From an uncultured Oscillospiraceae bacterium (GTDB taxonomy: Bacteria; Bacillota; Clostridia; Oscillospirales; Oscillospiraceae): a stretch of DNA of 21,065 nt. The stretch covers positions 1 through 21,065 of the forward strand of contig CAKTVW010000040.1 in the NCBI GenBank assembly GCA_934630495.1. The letters run 5' to 3'. Below are positions 6,899 through 14,180 of the stretch, in pieces. Position numbers and translations under genes: made by a program. Under the pieces are notes generated by a model, which saw nothing but the letters and a program-made list of their open reading frames with translations, was not told the origin of the DNA and did no database searches. Position 1 is the stretch's first letter. Every line of letters starts with the position of its first letter.

Positions 6899-7795
6899 AT
6901 GAACAAGGAAGAACTGAAAACCATCGTGGCGCAGATGCTCCGCGAGATGGAAGCGGGCAAGCCCGAACGCGCCGCCGAGCCGCCCGTCAAGTCCGGCGAA
7001 TACCGTACGACCGAGCCGGTCGGGAACGACGTGCTGGGCGACATTACGGCGATCGATCTGCGGCAGCAGTATCTTGTGAGCGAGCCGCACAACGCCTCGG
7101 CATTTCTGGCGCTCAAGGCCAAGACCCCCGCGCGCATCGGCCTCGGTCGGGCAGGCACGCGCTACAAGACGGCGACCATGCTCCGCTTCCGCGCCGACCA
7201 TGCCGCTGCGCAGGACAGCGTGTTTTCCCTCGTCCCCGAGGATTTCGCAAAGCAGAACGGGCTGATCCCCGTGCAGACGGAGTGCCGGGACAAGGACGAA
7301 TACCTGACGCGTCCCGACCTCGGACGCCGCTTTGACGAGCACAATCAAAAGGTCATCCGCGAGGTCTGCAAGGATCAGCGCGTCGTGCTGGTGATCGGAG
7401 ACGGGCTTTCCTCCGCCGCCATTCTTGCCAACGCGCTCGACTGCGCCGCCGCCATCCGTCAGGGACTTCGCTCCTACGGCATCGAAACGGCGGAAAAGGG
7501 GCTGTTCGTGCAGTTCTGCCGCGTCGGCGCGGGCGACCAGATCGGAGATCTGACCGGCTGCGAGCTGGTGTGTATGCTGGTCGGCGAGCGGCCGGGGCTG
7601 GTGACGAATGAATCCATGTCGGCCTATCTGACCTATCGGCCGCATCGCGGCGTTTCCGAGTCGAAGCGCACGGTCGTCTCCAACATCCACAGGCAGGGCG
7701 TTTCGGCCGTGGAGGCGGGCGCGCACATCGCTTCGCTCATCGACCGCTGCCTGAAGCAGAAGACGTCTGGCATCGAGCTGGAGGCGGGGCAATGA
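6899..7795 (+). CDS. eutC: EutC, ethanolamine ammonia-lyase small subunit
   Basis: Small subunit (298 aa, family about 295) that binds cobalamin together with EutB. The ATG at 6899 follows a perfect AAAGGAGG, and the 8 codons upstream overlap the ribosome binding site. Residues 1-20 (MNKEELKTIVAQMLREMEAG) form an amphipathic helix typical of microcompartment targeting, separated by a Pro/Glu-rich linker from the conserved core. Core blocks include ARIGLGRAGTRYKT, VLVIGDGLSSAAI and CMLVGERPGL. The last four bases overlap the start of eutL (ATGA), implying coupled translation. Confidence 0.97.
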   Translation: MNKEELKTIVAQMLREMEAGKPERAAEPPVKSGEYRTTEPVGNDVLGDITAIDLRQQYLVSEPHNASAFLALKAKTPARIGLGRAGTRYKTATMLRFRADHAAAQDSVFSLVPEDFAKQNGLIPVQTECRDKDEYLTRPDLGRRFDEHNQKVIREVCKDQRVVLVIGDGLSSAAILANALDCAAAIRQGLRSYGIETAEKGLFVQFCRVGAGDQIGDLTGCELVCMLVGERPGLVTNESMSAYLTYRPHRGVSESKRTVVSNIHRQGVSAVEAGAHIASLIDRCLKQKTSGIELEAGQ

Positions 7796-8466
7796 CGGGC
7801 GAACGCATTCCGGTGCGCATCCTGACGGCACAGCTCATCGCCAACGTCAGCGAGGGTCTGCGCAAGGCGCTCGGCCTGAAGGACCGCCACCGCAGCGCCG
7901 CGCTGATCTCCACCGACTGCGACGACGCAACGTATATCGCGCTCGACGAGGCGACGAAAAAGGCCGCCGTCGAGGTGGTCTACGCGCGGAGCCTCTACGC
8001 CGGAGCCGCCAACGCCTCCACCGCGCTGGCGGGCGAGGTGATCGGCGTGCTGGGCGGCGAGAATCCGTCGGAGGTCAAAAGCGGCTTACAGGCGGCCGTC
8101 GCGTTTCTGGAGGGCGGCGTAGGCTTCCGCACCGCCAACGACGCGGGCGACGTGGTCTATCTGGCGCACTGCGTCTCCCGCGCGGGAAGCTATCTCTCCG
8201 CGCAGGCGCGGCTGCCCGTCGGACAGGCGCTGGCGTATCTGATCGCGCCGCCCGTGGAGGCGCTGCTGGGGCTTGACGCGGCGCTCAAGGCCTCGGACGT
8301 GGAGCTGCGGGAATTTTACGCGCCGCCGAGCGAGACGAACTTCGCGGGCGGACTGTTGACAGGCACGCAGTCGGCGTGCAAAGCGGCGTGCGACGCCTTT
8401 GCCGAGGCGGTATGCGCCGTCGCCGCCAAGCCGACGGCGGGAATAGGAGGAACACATGGAATTTGA
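7792..8466 (+). CDS. eutL: EutL, tandem-domain microcompartment shell protein
   Basis: Shell protein with two fused BMC domains that assembles as a trimer with a gated pore. Length is 224 aa against 219 in E. coli. Diagnostic segments are ALISTDCDDATYIALDEATKKA in the first half (the start of the central strand-helix unit) and GDVVYLAHCVSRAGSYLS in the second. Its start overlaps eutC by four bases and its final codons overlap eutE by 11 bases. Its end (GGTHGI) is therefore read through the eutE ribosome binding site. It is the only tandem-domain shell gene in the window. Confidence 0.96.
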   Translation: MTGERIPVRILTAQLIANVSEGLRKALGLKDRHRSAALISTDCDDATYIALDEATKKAAVEVVYARSLYAGAANASTALAGEVIGVLGGENPSEVKSGLQAAVAFLEGGVGFRTANDAGDVVYLAHCVSRAGSYLSAQARLPVGQALAYLIAPPVEALLGLDAALKASDVELREFYAPPSETNFAGGLLTGTQSACKAACDAFAEAVCAVAAKPTAGIGGTHGI

Positions 8467-9886
8467 CAAGGACCTGCGCTCCCGACAGGAAACGCGGCAG
8501 CTCATCGAGGCCGCGCAGGCAGCGTTTGAGGAGCTGAAGCACTGCGGGCAGCAGAAGCTCGACCGTATCGCGCAGGCGATCTCCGAAGCGGGCAGGGCGC
8601 ACGCGGAGGAGCTGGGGCGCATGGCGTGCGAGGAAACGGGCTTCGGAAACCCGACGGACAAGGCCGAGAAGAACCGCTTCGCCGCCGAGCGCGTATTTGA
8701 CGCGATACGGGATATGAAAACCGTCGGCATCCTGCGCGAAGACGCGGAGAAGCGCATCTGGGACGTGGGCGTTCCGGTGGGCGTGATCGCGGGCATCGTT
8801 CCCTCGACGAATCCCACCTCCACGGTGATCTACAAGGCCATGATCGCGCTCAAGGCCGGAAGCCCCATCGTATTTTCGCCGCATCCGCACGCCGTCCGCT
8901 GTACGACAAGGGCCGCGCAGCTCGTCGCGCAGGCGGCGGAGCAGGCAGGCTGTCCCAAGGGCGCGATCGGCTGCATCACCGAGCCGACGATGGACGCGGT
9001 CAACGAGCTGATGCACCACAGGCACACGCGGCTGATCCTGGCGACGGGCGGCGGCGCGATGGTCCGTGCGGCCTACTCCTCCGGGAAGCCCGCGATCGGC
9101 GTGGGCGCGGGCAACGGCCCCGCCTATATCCACAAATCGGCCGATATCCCGCGCGCCGTCGCGGATATCATCCGCTCGAAGACCTTTGACAACGGAACGG
9201 TCTGCGCTTCGGAGCAGAGCGTGATCGTCGAGGAATGCTGCGCCGAACGGGTGCGCGAGGAATTTAAGCGGCAGGGCGCGTATTTCCTCAACACCGAGGA
9301 GGCCGGGCGGGTCGCGGCGCTGCTGCTGCGCTGCGACGGCTCGATCAACCCCAAGGTCGTCGGCAAAACCGCCTGCCAAGTGGCGGAAATGGCGGGGCTT
9401 CACATCCCGCAGGACGCCACGGTGCTTCTGGCCCGCGAAACGGAGGCGGGACCGACGCGTCCCTATTCCCGCGAAAAGCTGTGTCCGATCCTGGCGCTGT
9501 TTGTCGAGCGCGACGAAAACAGCATCCTGCAGCGCGTGTGCGAGGTGCTCTACGGCGAGGGCGCGGGACACACCTTCGCCATCCACGCCGCAGACGAGGC
9601 GGTCATCCGCCGCTTTGCGCTGACGGTGCCCGTGTCGCGGTTTCTGGTCAACACGCCCGCCTCTCTGGGCGGCATCGGCCTGAGCACCCGTCTGTTCCCG
9701 GCGCTGACGCTGGGCTGCGGCGCGGTCGGCGGAAGCTCCTCGTCAAACAACATCGGCCCGCTGGACCTTATCAACATCCGCCGCGTGGCATGGGGCACGG
9801 AAGCCGCGCCCAAGACGATAAACGCTCCGCTCGACGCGTCGCTCATCGACGTGCTGACGGAAGAAATACTCAAAAAATTGCAATAA
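8456..9886 (+). CDS. eutE: EutE, CoA-acylating acetaldehyde dehydrogenase
   Basis: Converts acetaldehyde, CoA and NAD+ to acetyl-CoA and NADH within the shell. The 476-aa protein has the nucleotide-binding GIVPSTNPTSTVIYK segment (113-127) and the catalytic cysteine C250 in FDNGTVCASEQSV. It also has a glycine-rich VGAGNGPAYI segment and the late GCGAVGGSSSSNNIGP block. The ATG at 8456 follows AGGAGG and overlaps eutL. Unlike enterobacterial EutE it has no extra N-terminal targeting helix: it begins with the catalytic domain. Its extreme C-terminus, after a Pro-containing linker, is an amphipathic helix (ASLIDVLTEEILKKLQ) that resembles an encapsulation peptide. Confidence 0.97.
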   Translation: MEFDKDLRSRQETRQLIEAAQAAFEELKHCGQQKLDRIAQAISEAGRAHAEELGRMACEETGFGNPTDKAEKNRFAAERVFDAIRDMKTVGILREDAEKRIWDVGVPVGVIAGIVPSTNPTSTVIYKAMIALKAGSPIVFSPHPHAVRCTTRAAQLVAQAAEQAGCPKGAIGCITEPTMDAVNELMHHRHTRLILATGGGAMVRAAYSSGKPAIGVGAGNGPAYIHKSADIPRAVADIIRSKTFDNGTVCASEQSVIVEECCAERVREEFKRQGAYFLNTEEAGRVAALLLRCDGSINPKVVGKTACQVAEMAGLHIPQDATVLLARETEAGPTRPYSREKLCPILALFVERDENSILQRVCEVLYGEGAGHTFAIHAADEAVIRRFALTVPVSRFLVNTPASLGGIGLSTRLFPALTLGCGAVGGSSSSNNIGPLDLINIRRVAWGTEAAPKTINAPLDASLIDVLTEEILKKLQ

Positions 9887-9901
9887 TCGGAGGAACGGAA
9901 C

Positions 9902-10204
9902 ATGATGGCAAACACGAACGCACTCGGTATGATCGAAACACGGGGACTGGTCGCGGCGATCGAAGCGGCCGACGCCATGGTCAAATCCGCAAACGTCCAG
10001 CTCGTCGGCAAGGAGCAGGTCGGCGGCGGTCTGGTCACGGTGATGGTGCGCGGCGACGTCGGCGCGGTGAAATCCGCCACGGACGCGGGCGCGGCCGCCG
10101 CAGAGAAGGTCGGAGAGCTGATCTCCGTCCACGTCATCCCCCGCCCCCACACGGAGGTCGACGCGATCCTTCCCAAAGGGAAAGACACCGGCGCTGAGCT
10201 TTAA
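9902..10204 (+). CDS. eutM: EutM, hexameric microcompartment shell protein
   Basis: Single-domain BMC shell protein, 100 aa, the usual length for the hexameric tile that makes up most of a shell facet. It begins with the classic ALGMIETRGLVAAIEAADAM strand-helix and continues with the EQVGGGLVTVMVRGDVGAV region that lines the pore, then the final HVIPRPHTEVDAILP strand. GGAGG lies 7 bases upstream of the first ATG; a second ATG follows at once and either could be used. The stop overlaps the eutT start by one base (TAATG). No second copy of this shell type is in the window. Confidence 0.96.
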   Translation: MMANTNALGMIETRGLVAAIEAADAMVKSANVQLVGKEQVGGGLVTVMVRGDVGAVKSATDAGAAAAEKVGELISVHVIPRPHTEVDAILPKGKDTGAEL

Positions 10205-10932
10205 TGCTTTACACGCTGGAAAACGTCCGCGCGGGCCTGCGCGTCCGGGACGGCAAGCGCGTCTTTTACCTGTCGCCGGGCGACCGCCTGAGTCCCGCCG
10301 CGCAGGATTGGCTGCGCGCGGAGGGCGTGGCGGTCGTTGACCCCAAGGACGCGCCCAAGGGCTACACCACCGTCTACGGCGGCAGCTTCGACGGCAAGCC
10401 CGAGGAGCTGACGCATTTACAGGGCAACGTGCTGATCGCGAAAACGCATCCGCGCATCGCCTTTCGCGGCAAGATCGACACCTTGGAGGCCGAACTGCTG
10501 CTGACGCAGGAGGCCGTAAAGGACCGGCCGACGCTGGTGCGGGTGCTGGAGGAAATGCTGACGCAGGTGCGCGGCCTCATCCGCGCGGACGTGCTGGGCG
10601 AACCGGTCAAGGAGCAGCGGCTCTGCGGCCTGACGCCGCAGGAGCTTCGCGAGCACAGCCATTTCCCGCAGAAATACTACGGTCAGCCGCATTTCCTGCC
10701 CGCTTACACCGACGGCGCGGCGATCCTGCGTCTCAACCGCCTGCGCACGGCGGTCCGCGAAACGGAGCTGGCCTGCTGCCACGCCTTTACCGACACGGAG
10801 GGACGCATGACGCGGCCGGACATTCTGACGGCGCTCAACCGTCTGTCGAGCCTGTGCTGGATCCTGATGATCCGCCAAAAGGCGGCGGAGCGTCCGACTG
10901 ATACGAATAGATCCTTTAATACTGATTCTTGA
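10204..10932 (+). CDS. eutT: EutT, corrinoid adenosyltransferase, with its stop codon supplied by a repeat element
   Basis: Makes adenosylcobalamin, the cofactor of EutBC, from ATP and reduced corrinoid. The 242-aa protein carries the family segment HSHFPQKYYGQPHFLPAY and a four-helix core ending DILTALNRLSSLCWILMI. I see no HX11CCX2C metal motif like that described for the Salmonella enzyme; the only Cys pair is in ETELACCHAF, nearer the C-terminus. The start overlaps the eutM stop by one base. The last residues (TDTNRSFNTDS) look non-native: the reading frame enters repeat copy 1 at 10917 and stops on a TGA inside its first hairpin. The core helices appear complete, so the enzyme is probably still active, but its original C-terminal tail may be lost. 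Confidence 0.92.
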   Translation: MLYTLENVRAGLRVRDGKRVFYLSPGDRLSPAAQDWLRAEGVAVVDPKDAPKGYTTVYGGSFDGKPEELTHLQGNVLIAKTHPRIAFRGKIDTLEAELLLTQEAVKDRPTLVRVLEEMLTQVRGLIRADVLGEPVKEQRLCGLTPQELREHSHFPQKYYGQPHFLPAYTDGAAILRLNRLRTAVRETELACCHAFTDTEGRMTRPDILTALNRLSSLCWILMIRQKAAERPTDTNRSFNTDS

Positions 10933-11071
10933 TGAAAAGATTTAATCAAGAATCCCGTGTGCTACGCACACTCGCATCGTGCGAAAGCACGCTGCGCCGT
11001 CTCATGCAGAATCTGACGCGCCCTTGGCGCTATAAAAAGCTTTTCAAGCTTTTTAACGGATTCTGGTATAA
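10917..11071 (+). repeat. structured dispersed repeat, copy 1 (inside the eut operon)
   Basis: This is a full-length 155-bp copy; three substitutions separate it from copy 3. Parts in order: an outer ATACT matched by GGTAT at the far end; hairpin 1 (10924-10954, GATTCTTGATGAAA/TTTAATCAAGAATC, loop AGA, one mismatch in this copy); hairpin 2 (GTGTGC-TAC-GCACAC); hairpin 3 (CGTGC-GAAA-GCACG, extended by CGCA/TGCG). The final part has AGAATCTG paired with CGGATTCT, enclosing GCGCC-CTT-GGCGC and TAAAAAGCTT-TTC-AAGCTTTTTA. Two of the three substitutions turn A-U pairs into G-U pairs and keep the fold. It fills most of the eutT-pduL gap. Confidence 0.93.
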
Positions 11072-11075
11072 GTAA
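10932..11075 (+). CDS. 47-codon open frame carried by the repeat, doubtful
   Basis: An ATG overlaps the eutT stop by one base (TGATG) and opens a frame that crosses the whole repeat to a TAA just past it: MKRFNQESRVLRTLASCEST, then a Leu/Arg-rich segment and an end rich in K, F and W (KKLFKLFNGFWYK). Without a ribosome binding site of its own it could only be translated by coupling from eutT. The same frame is open in the other copies, starting there with TTG. Because the sequence is made of inverted repeats, this openness may be an accident. I list it so it can be tested, not as a confirmed gene. Confidence 0.2.
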   Translation: MKRFNQESRVLRTLASCESTLRRLMQNLTRPWRYKKLFKLFNGFWYK

Positions 11076-11111
11076 CGGCCAAGCGCAGCACGAGGAAAAG
11101 GAGCGACCGAT

Positions 11112-11717
11112 ATGGAACGGATCGATCAAATAACGGAGGCCCTGCAAAAGCGCCTGTTCATCGAGCTGGAGGCATCCGGACGGCATGTCCATCTGACGCA
11201 GGAGGCCGCGCTGGCGCTGTTCGGCCATCCGCTGACAGCCAAGCGGCCGCTCTCTCAGCCGGGGCAGTACGTCTGCGAGGAGCGCGTCAGTCTTATTACG
11301 CCGAAGGGGCGCTTTGACCGTGTGGCGGTGCTGGGACCGGAGCGCAAGGTCTGTCAGGTCGAGCTGTCAAAAACCGACTGCATCGCGCTGGGCATCGACG
11401 CGCCCGTCCGCCCGAGCGGCAGCGTAAAGGACACGCCCGGCATCGTCCTTGCCAACGGTGAGCGCACCTATCCCATCCGCTCCGGCGTGATCGTGGCGCA
11501 GCGGCATATCCACATGACGCCCGAGGACGCCGCGCGCTACGCCCTGCGCGACGGCGCGGTCGTTTCCCTCCGGGCGCTGACGGCGCGGCCGCTGATCTTC
11601 GAGGACGTGCTGGTGCGGGTGAGCGCGGATTTTTGCACCTATGCACATCTGGATTTTGACGAGGCAAACGCCTGCGGATTTCAAAAAGGAGATTTCGGAT
11701 GGATCATGAGGAACTGA
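11112..11717 (+). CDS. pduL: PduL/EutD-type phosphotransacylase
   Basis: Exchanges CoA for phosphate on acetyl-CoA, giving acetyl phosphate for ATP production and recycling CoA in the shell. This is the PduL family, unrelated to the Pta type. The 201-aa protein shows its duplicated His motifs: ASGRHVHLT (21-29, H25 and H27) and QRHIHMTPEDA (130-140, H132 and H134), which bind the two metal ions. The conserved end reads AHLDFDEANACGF. The ATG at 11112 follows AAAAGGAGCGACCGAT. The N-terminus is short and lacks a clear targeting helix. It is separated from eutT by repeat copy 1 and its last 19 bases overlap the next gene. Confidence 0.95.
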   Translation: MERIDQITEALQKRLFIELEASGRHVHLTQEAALALFGHPLTAKRPLSQPGQYVCEERVSLITPKGRFDRVAVLGPERKVCQVELSKTDCIALGIDAPVRPSGSVKDTPGIVLANGERTYPIRSGVIVAQRHIHMTPEDAARYALRDGAVVSLRALTARPLIFEDVLVRVSADFCTYAHLDFDEANACGFQKGDFGWIMRN

Positions 11718-12166
11718 TCGACGCGGTGGCGGCGCGGGTCAGGGAGCGATTGGGCGGCGTGCCGACGGCGCTGCTGCTGGGAGAGCGCCCCGGGGCGGAG
11801 CTTGGCTGGCGCTATGTGGCGCAGCCGCCGTACGACGCGGTGATGATCGGGTCGATGACGCCTTATGAGCTTCTGTGCTTCCCCGACGAGCGCTGCACGG
11901 AGGCGCTGCTGCTGGGCAAGCCCGTGTTCCTCTGGGAGGACGGGCTGGCGCTGCACCGCTATGCCCGCACCGCAAACCGTGCGCTCTGGAGCAGGCTGCT
12001 GTCCGCGCAGAGACAGCTTCGGCAGCTCGGCGTTCAGTTTCTGGGGTCAAAAAACGCGCCCGTGCTGACCGCCGAGGAGGTGCGCCGCCGCCTGCGCACC
12101 GGGCAGAACATTTCCGGCCGTCTGACGCCGCTGGCGCGGGACATTCTGGAGGGCAGGCAGCCATGA
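11699..12166 (+). CDS. small ethanolamine-operon protein of unknown function (155 aa)
   Basis: This gene overlaps the pduL end by 19 bases and is preceded by AAAGGAG; its own stop overlaps the eutN start by four bases (ATGA). The translation has an N-terminal helix (MDHEELIDAVAARVRERLGG), a segment YDAVMIGSMTPYELLCF, and LLLGKPVFLWEDGLALHRY, then a helical C-terminus. From memory, Firmicute eut operons carry a conserved uncharacterised protein at this spot, modelled as a hypothetical ethanolamine utilisation family (TIGR02536, if I recall correctly). No catalytic motif is obvious. The first 20 residues could act as an encapsulation helix. The place in the operon is secure; the biochemical role is not known to me. 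Confidence 0.85.
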   Translation: MDHEELIDAVAARVRERLGGVPTALLLGERPGAELGWRYVAQPPYDAVMIGSMTPYELLCFPDERCTEALLLGKPVFLWEDGLALHRYARTANRALWSRLLSAQRQLRQLGVQFLGSKNAPVLTAEEVRRRLRTGQNISGRLTPLARDILEGRQP

Positions 12167-12411
12167 GGCTCGGAACGGTAACGGGCGCGGTCTGGTCCAG
12201 TAAAAAATGTCCCGCCCTGTCCGGGCAGATCCTTCTGCGCGTCCGGACGGGAGGCGAGGAGATCGTTGCGGCGGATCTGGTCGGCGCGGGAACGGGCGAA
12301 CGGGTCCTGCTGGTGTCGGGCGCGGCCGCGCGGATGCTGCGGCACGACGTCCCGATCGACGCGGCGATCATTGCAATTTTGGATGAGGAAGGCGATACCT
12401 ATGAGCGTTGA
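12163..12411 (+). CDS. eutN: EutN, pentameric microcompartment vertex protein
   Basis: CcmL/EutN family protein that closes the vertices of the shell as a pentamer. It is short (82 aa) and begins MRLGTVTGAVWSSKK, the typical first strand. It continues with a LLRVR strand, AADLVGAGTGERVLLVSG (the central loop and strand) and the end DAAIIAILDE. The family is usually about 85-100 aa. The start overlaps the upstream gene by four bases and its last codons overlap eutH by 11 bases. The longer open frame upstream lies within the preceding gene and is not used. Confidence 0.95.
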   Translation: MRLGTVTGAVWSSKKCPALSGQILLRVRTGGEEIVAADLVGAGTGERVLLVSGAAARMLRHDVPIDAAIIAILDEEGDTYER

Positions 12412-13486
12412 CCGCGTGATCCTGTGGGCAATGGCGATCTTTATGGTGCTGGGCGCGCTTGACCGCATTTTCGGCGGGCGTTTCGGCCTCGGCAAGCAAT
12501 TCGAGGAGGGCATTCTGGCCATCGGCGCGCTGTCGCTGTCGATGCTGGGCATTCTGTCGCTTGCGCCGGTGCTGGCCAAGCTCTTAAAGCCCGTGCTGGT
12601 CCCGCTCTACGGCTTTTTGGGCGCCGACCCCGCAATGTTTGCCGGCTCGATCCTTGCCAACGACATGGGCGGCGCGCCGCTGGCCATGGAGCTGGCGCAG
12701 TCGCAGGAGGCCGGACGCTTTGCGGGCCTGATCGTCGGCTCGATGCTGGGCGCGACGATCGTGTTTACCATCCCCGTGGCGCTCGGCATCATCCGCGCCG
12801 AGGACCGTCCGGCGCTGGCAAAGGGCGTTCTGGCGGGTGTCGTCACGATCCCGATCGGCGCGCTGGTCGGCGGACTGACGGCAGGCTTCGGCCTCGGGAT
12901 GCTGCTGAGGAACCTCGTCCCGATCGTCCTGTTCGCGCTGCTGATCGCGCTGGGGCTGTGGCGCTTTGAAAAGGGCATGATCCGGGGCTTTCTGTGGTTC
13001 GGGCGCATCATTTTGGCCGTTATTACGGTCGGACTGGCGGCGGCAGTCTTCGAGGAGCTGACGGGCGTAACGGTCATACCGGGCATGACGCCGCTTTCCG
13101 AGGGGATCGGCGTCGTGGCGGGGATCGGCTTCGTGCTGGCGGGCGCGTTCCCGCTGGTGTTCGTGCTGACGAAGCTGCTGAAAAAGCCGCTGGGCAAGCT
13201 GGGCGGCCTGCTGAAAATGAACGATGTCGCGGCGGCCGGCATGGTCGCAAGTCTGGCAAATTCCATCCCGATGTTCGGAATGCTCAAGGACATGGACGAG
13301 CGCGGGAAGGTCCTGAACGTCGCGTTCGCGGTGTCGGCGGCCTTTGTGTTCGGGGATCATCTCGGCTTTACGGCGGGCTTCGACGCGCCGATGCTCGTGC
13401 CCGTGATCGTCGGCAAGCTGGTCGGCGGGGTGTGCGCCGTCGCCGCCGCACTGCTGCTGACAAAAAAATCCCGCACCACAACATAG
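12401..13486 (+). CDS. eutH: EutH, ethanolamine permease
   Basis: Polytopic membrane protein (361 aa, about ten hydrophobic segments) that brings ethanolamine into the cell. Family blocks seen are LDRIFGGRFGLGKQFEEG near the N-terminus, GSILANDMGGAPLAMELA around residues 82-99, and ANSIPMFGMLKDMDERGK followed by FGDHLGFTAGF toward the C-terminus. The ATG at 12401 has GAGGAAGG about 10 bases upstream, inside eutN. The hydrophilic tail is short (TKKSRTTT) and its codons form part of a hairpin around the stop. It is the last eut gene here; the usual eutQ does not follow. Confidence 0.96.
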   Translation: MSVDRVILWAMAIFMVLGALDRIFGGRFGLGKQFEEGILAIGALSLSMLGILSLAPVLAKLLKPVLVPLYGFLGADPAMFAGSILANDMGGAPLAMELAQSQEAGRFAGLIVGSMLGATIVFTIPVALGIIRAEDRPALAKGVLAGVVTIPIGALVGGLTAGFGLGMLLRNLVPIVLFALLIALGLWRFEKGMIRGFLWFGRIILAVITVGLAAAVFEELTGVTVIPGMTPLSEGIGVVAGIGFVLAGAFPLVFVLTKLLKKPLGKLGGLLKMNDVAAAGMVASLANSIPMFGMLKDMDERGKVLNVAFAVSAAFVFGDHLGFTAGFDAPMLVPVIVGKLVGGVCAVAAALLLTKKSRTTT

Positions 13487-13494
13487 GTGCGGGA
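13468..13494 (-). terminator. hairpin at the eutH stop codon, terminator mainly for leftward transcription
   Basis: TCCCGCACC and GGTGCGGGA form a 9-bp stem around the eutH stop codon (TAG at 13484-13486). On the minus strand the stem is followed by seven T residues, making a good intrinsic terminator for the leftward asparaginase/DUF2284 transcript. On the plus strand the U run is missing, so it would act on the eut transcript only weakly. Confidence 0.75.
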
Positions 13495-13649
13495 ACATTC
13501 GTGAGCGCCGCCTGCGGCACACAAATTTGGGACACCGCAACAGGGGGAGGCTTTGGGTGCGGTGTTCCTTGGCCCCTTCTGACGAGGCCGCTTCGCTACC
13601 CTCGCAGAGGGAGGCGGCGGTGCACACTTTCAGACTGTCAAAAACCATA
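13495..13649. repeat. convergent intergenic region with nested hairpins
   Basis: No gene is supported here. It holds a hairpin with an 8-bp stem ACACCGCA/TGCGGTGT (about 13531-13564) and a second structure (about 13579-13618) with outer GCCGC/GCGGC and inner CCCTC-GCA-GAGGG. The end CAGACTGTCAAAAA (from 13631) closely matches CAGGCTGTCAAAAA after the GH13 gene at 18242. This suggests remains of another dispersed intergenic sequence. Its role is unknown. Confidence 0.5.
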
Positions 13650-14180
13650 TCAATACAGCAGCAGGGAGAACCACGTCACGACGTTATTGCCGTACTGGTA
13701 CTCCACGCCGAAGCGCTCGGCAAGCGCCGTGACGACGATGCCGTGACTCTCCACGCACGGAAACATCTGCTCCGGGTGGCGGCAGGGCGCATCGGGGTAT
13801 GTACATTTTTCGCAGATCGCGCAGGACTCCGTCGAGAGCACATAGGGCCGCACGCCCTGTTCAAGAAGGAGCTGCCGGACCTGACGCGTTACGGCCTCGT
13901 GCGCGGGGCGGGTGGCAAGCGTTTCCTCCATATCGGCCGCATCGCGCACCTCTGTGAGCGTGGAGATGAGCAGGCCGTTTTCATAGGCAAGGCAGCGCCT
14001 CTTGCAGTCCGCTACCGTGCCGACCGCCGGCGGGCAGGCCCACGACCTGCCGTAGCGCGGACATTCCGTTTGACAGACGATGCGGACGCGCTCGGAAAAT
14101 TCCAGCTCCTCCGTGCGGAAAAACACATACTGCGCAACGGGCAGCTCGGCCAAGCCCGCCTCCAGAAGCGCGCGGTTCAT
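13650..14180 (-). CDS. DUF2284-type predicted metal-binding protein (176 aa)
   Basis: Cys-rich cytosolic protein of the DUF2284 family, which is annotated only as predicted metal-binding. It has the two expected clusters: CQTECPRYGRSWACPP around residues 36-51, and CAICEKCTYPDAPC followed by RHPEQMFPC and the ESHGI segment around 119-145. The metal or cluster is unproven; an iron-sulfur site is possible. The start overlaps the asparaginase stop by four bases (ATGA), so the two genes are cotranscribed and translationally coupled. It ends near a leftward terminator at 13468-13494. Confidence 0.9.
   Translation of the reverse strand: MNRALLEAGLAELPVAQYVFFRTEELEFSERVRIVCQTECPRYGRSWACPPAVGTVADCKRRCLAYENGLLISTLTEVRDAADMEETLATRPAHEAVTRQVRQLLLEQGVRPYVLSTESCAICEKCTYPDAPCRHPEQMFPCVESHGIVVTALAERFGVEYQYGNNVVTWFSLLLY

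Noticed and set aside
4142..9586. Long minus-strand open frames opposite eutA, eutB, eutC and eutE (252 to 433 codons)
   Set aside because: They mirror strongly recognisable plus-strand genes. Their translations are low-complexity Arg/Ala/Asp-rich shadows of G+C-rich codons, without ribosome binding sites or family motifs.
10962..11228. Minus-strand 88-codon frame ending RQILHETAQRAFARCECA, also seen at 18444-18758
   Set aside because: The shared ending is simply the antisense of the repeat, while the other parts are antisense to pduL or to the lipoprotein gene.
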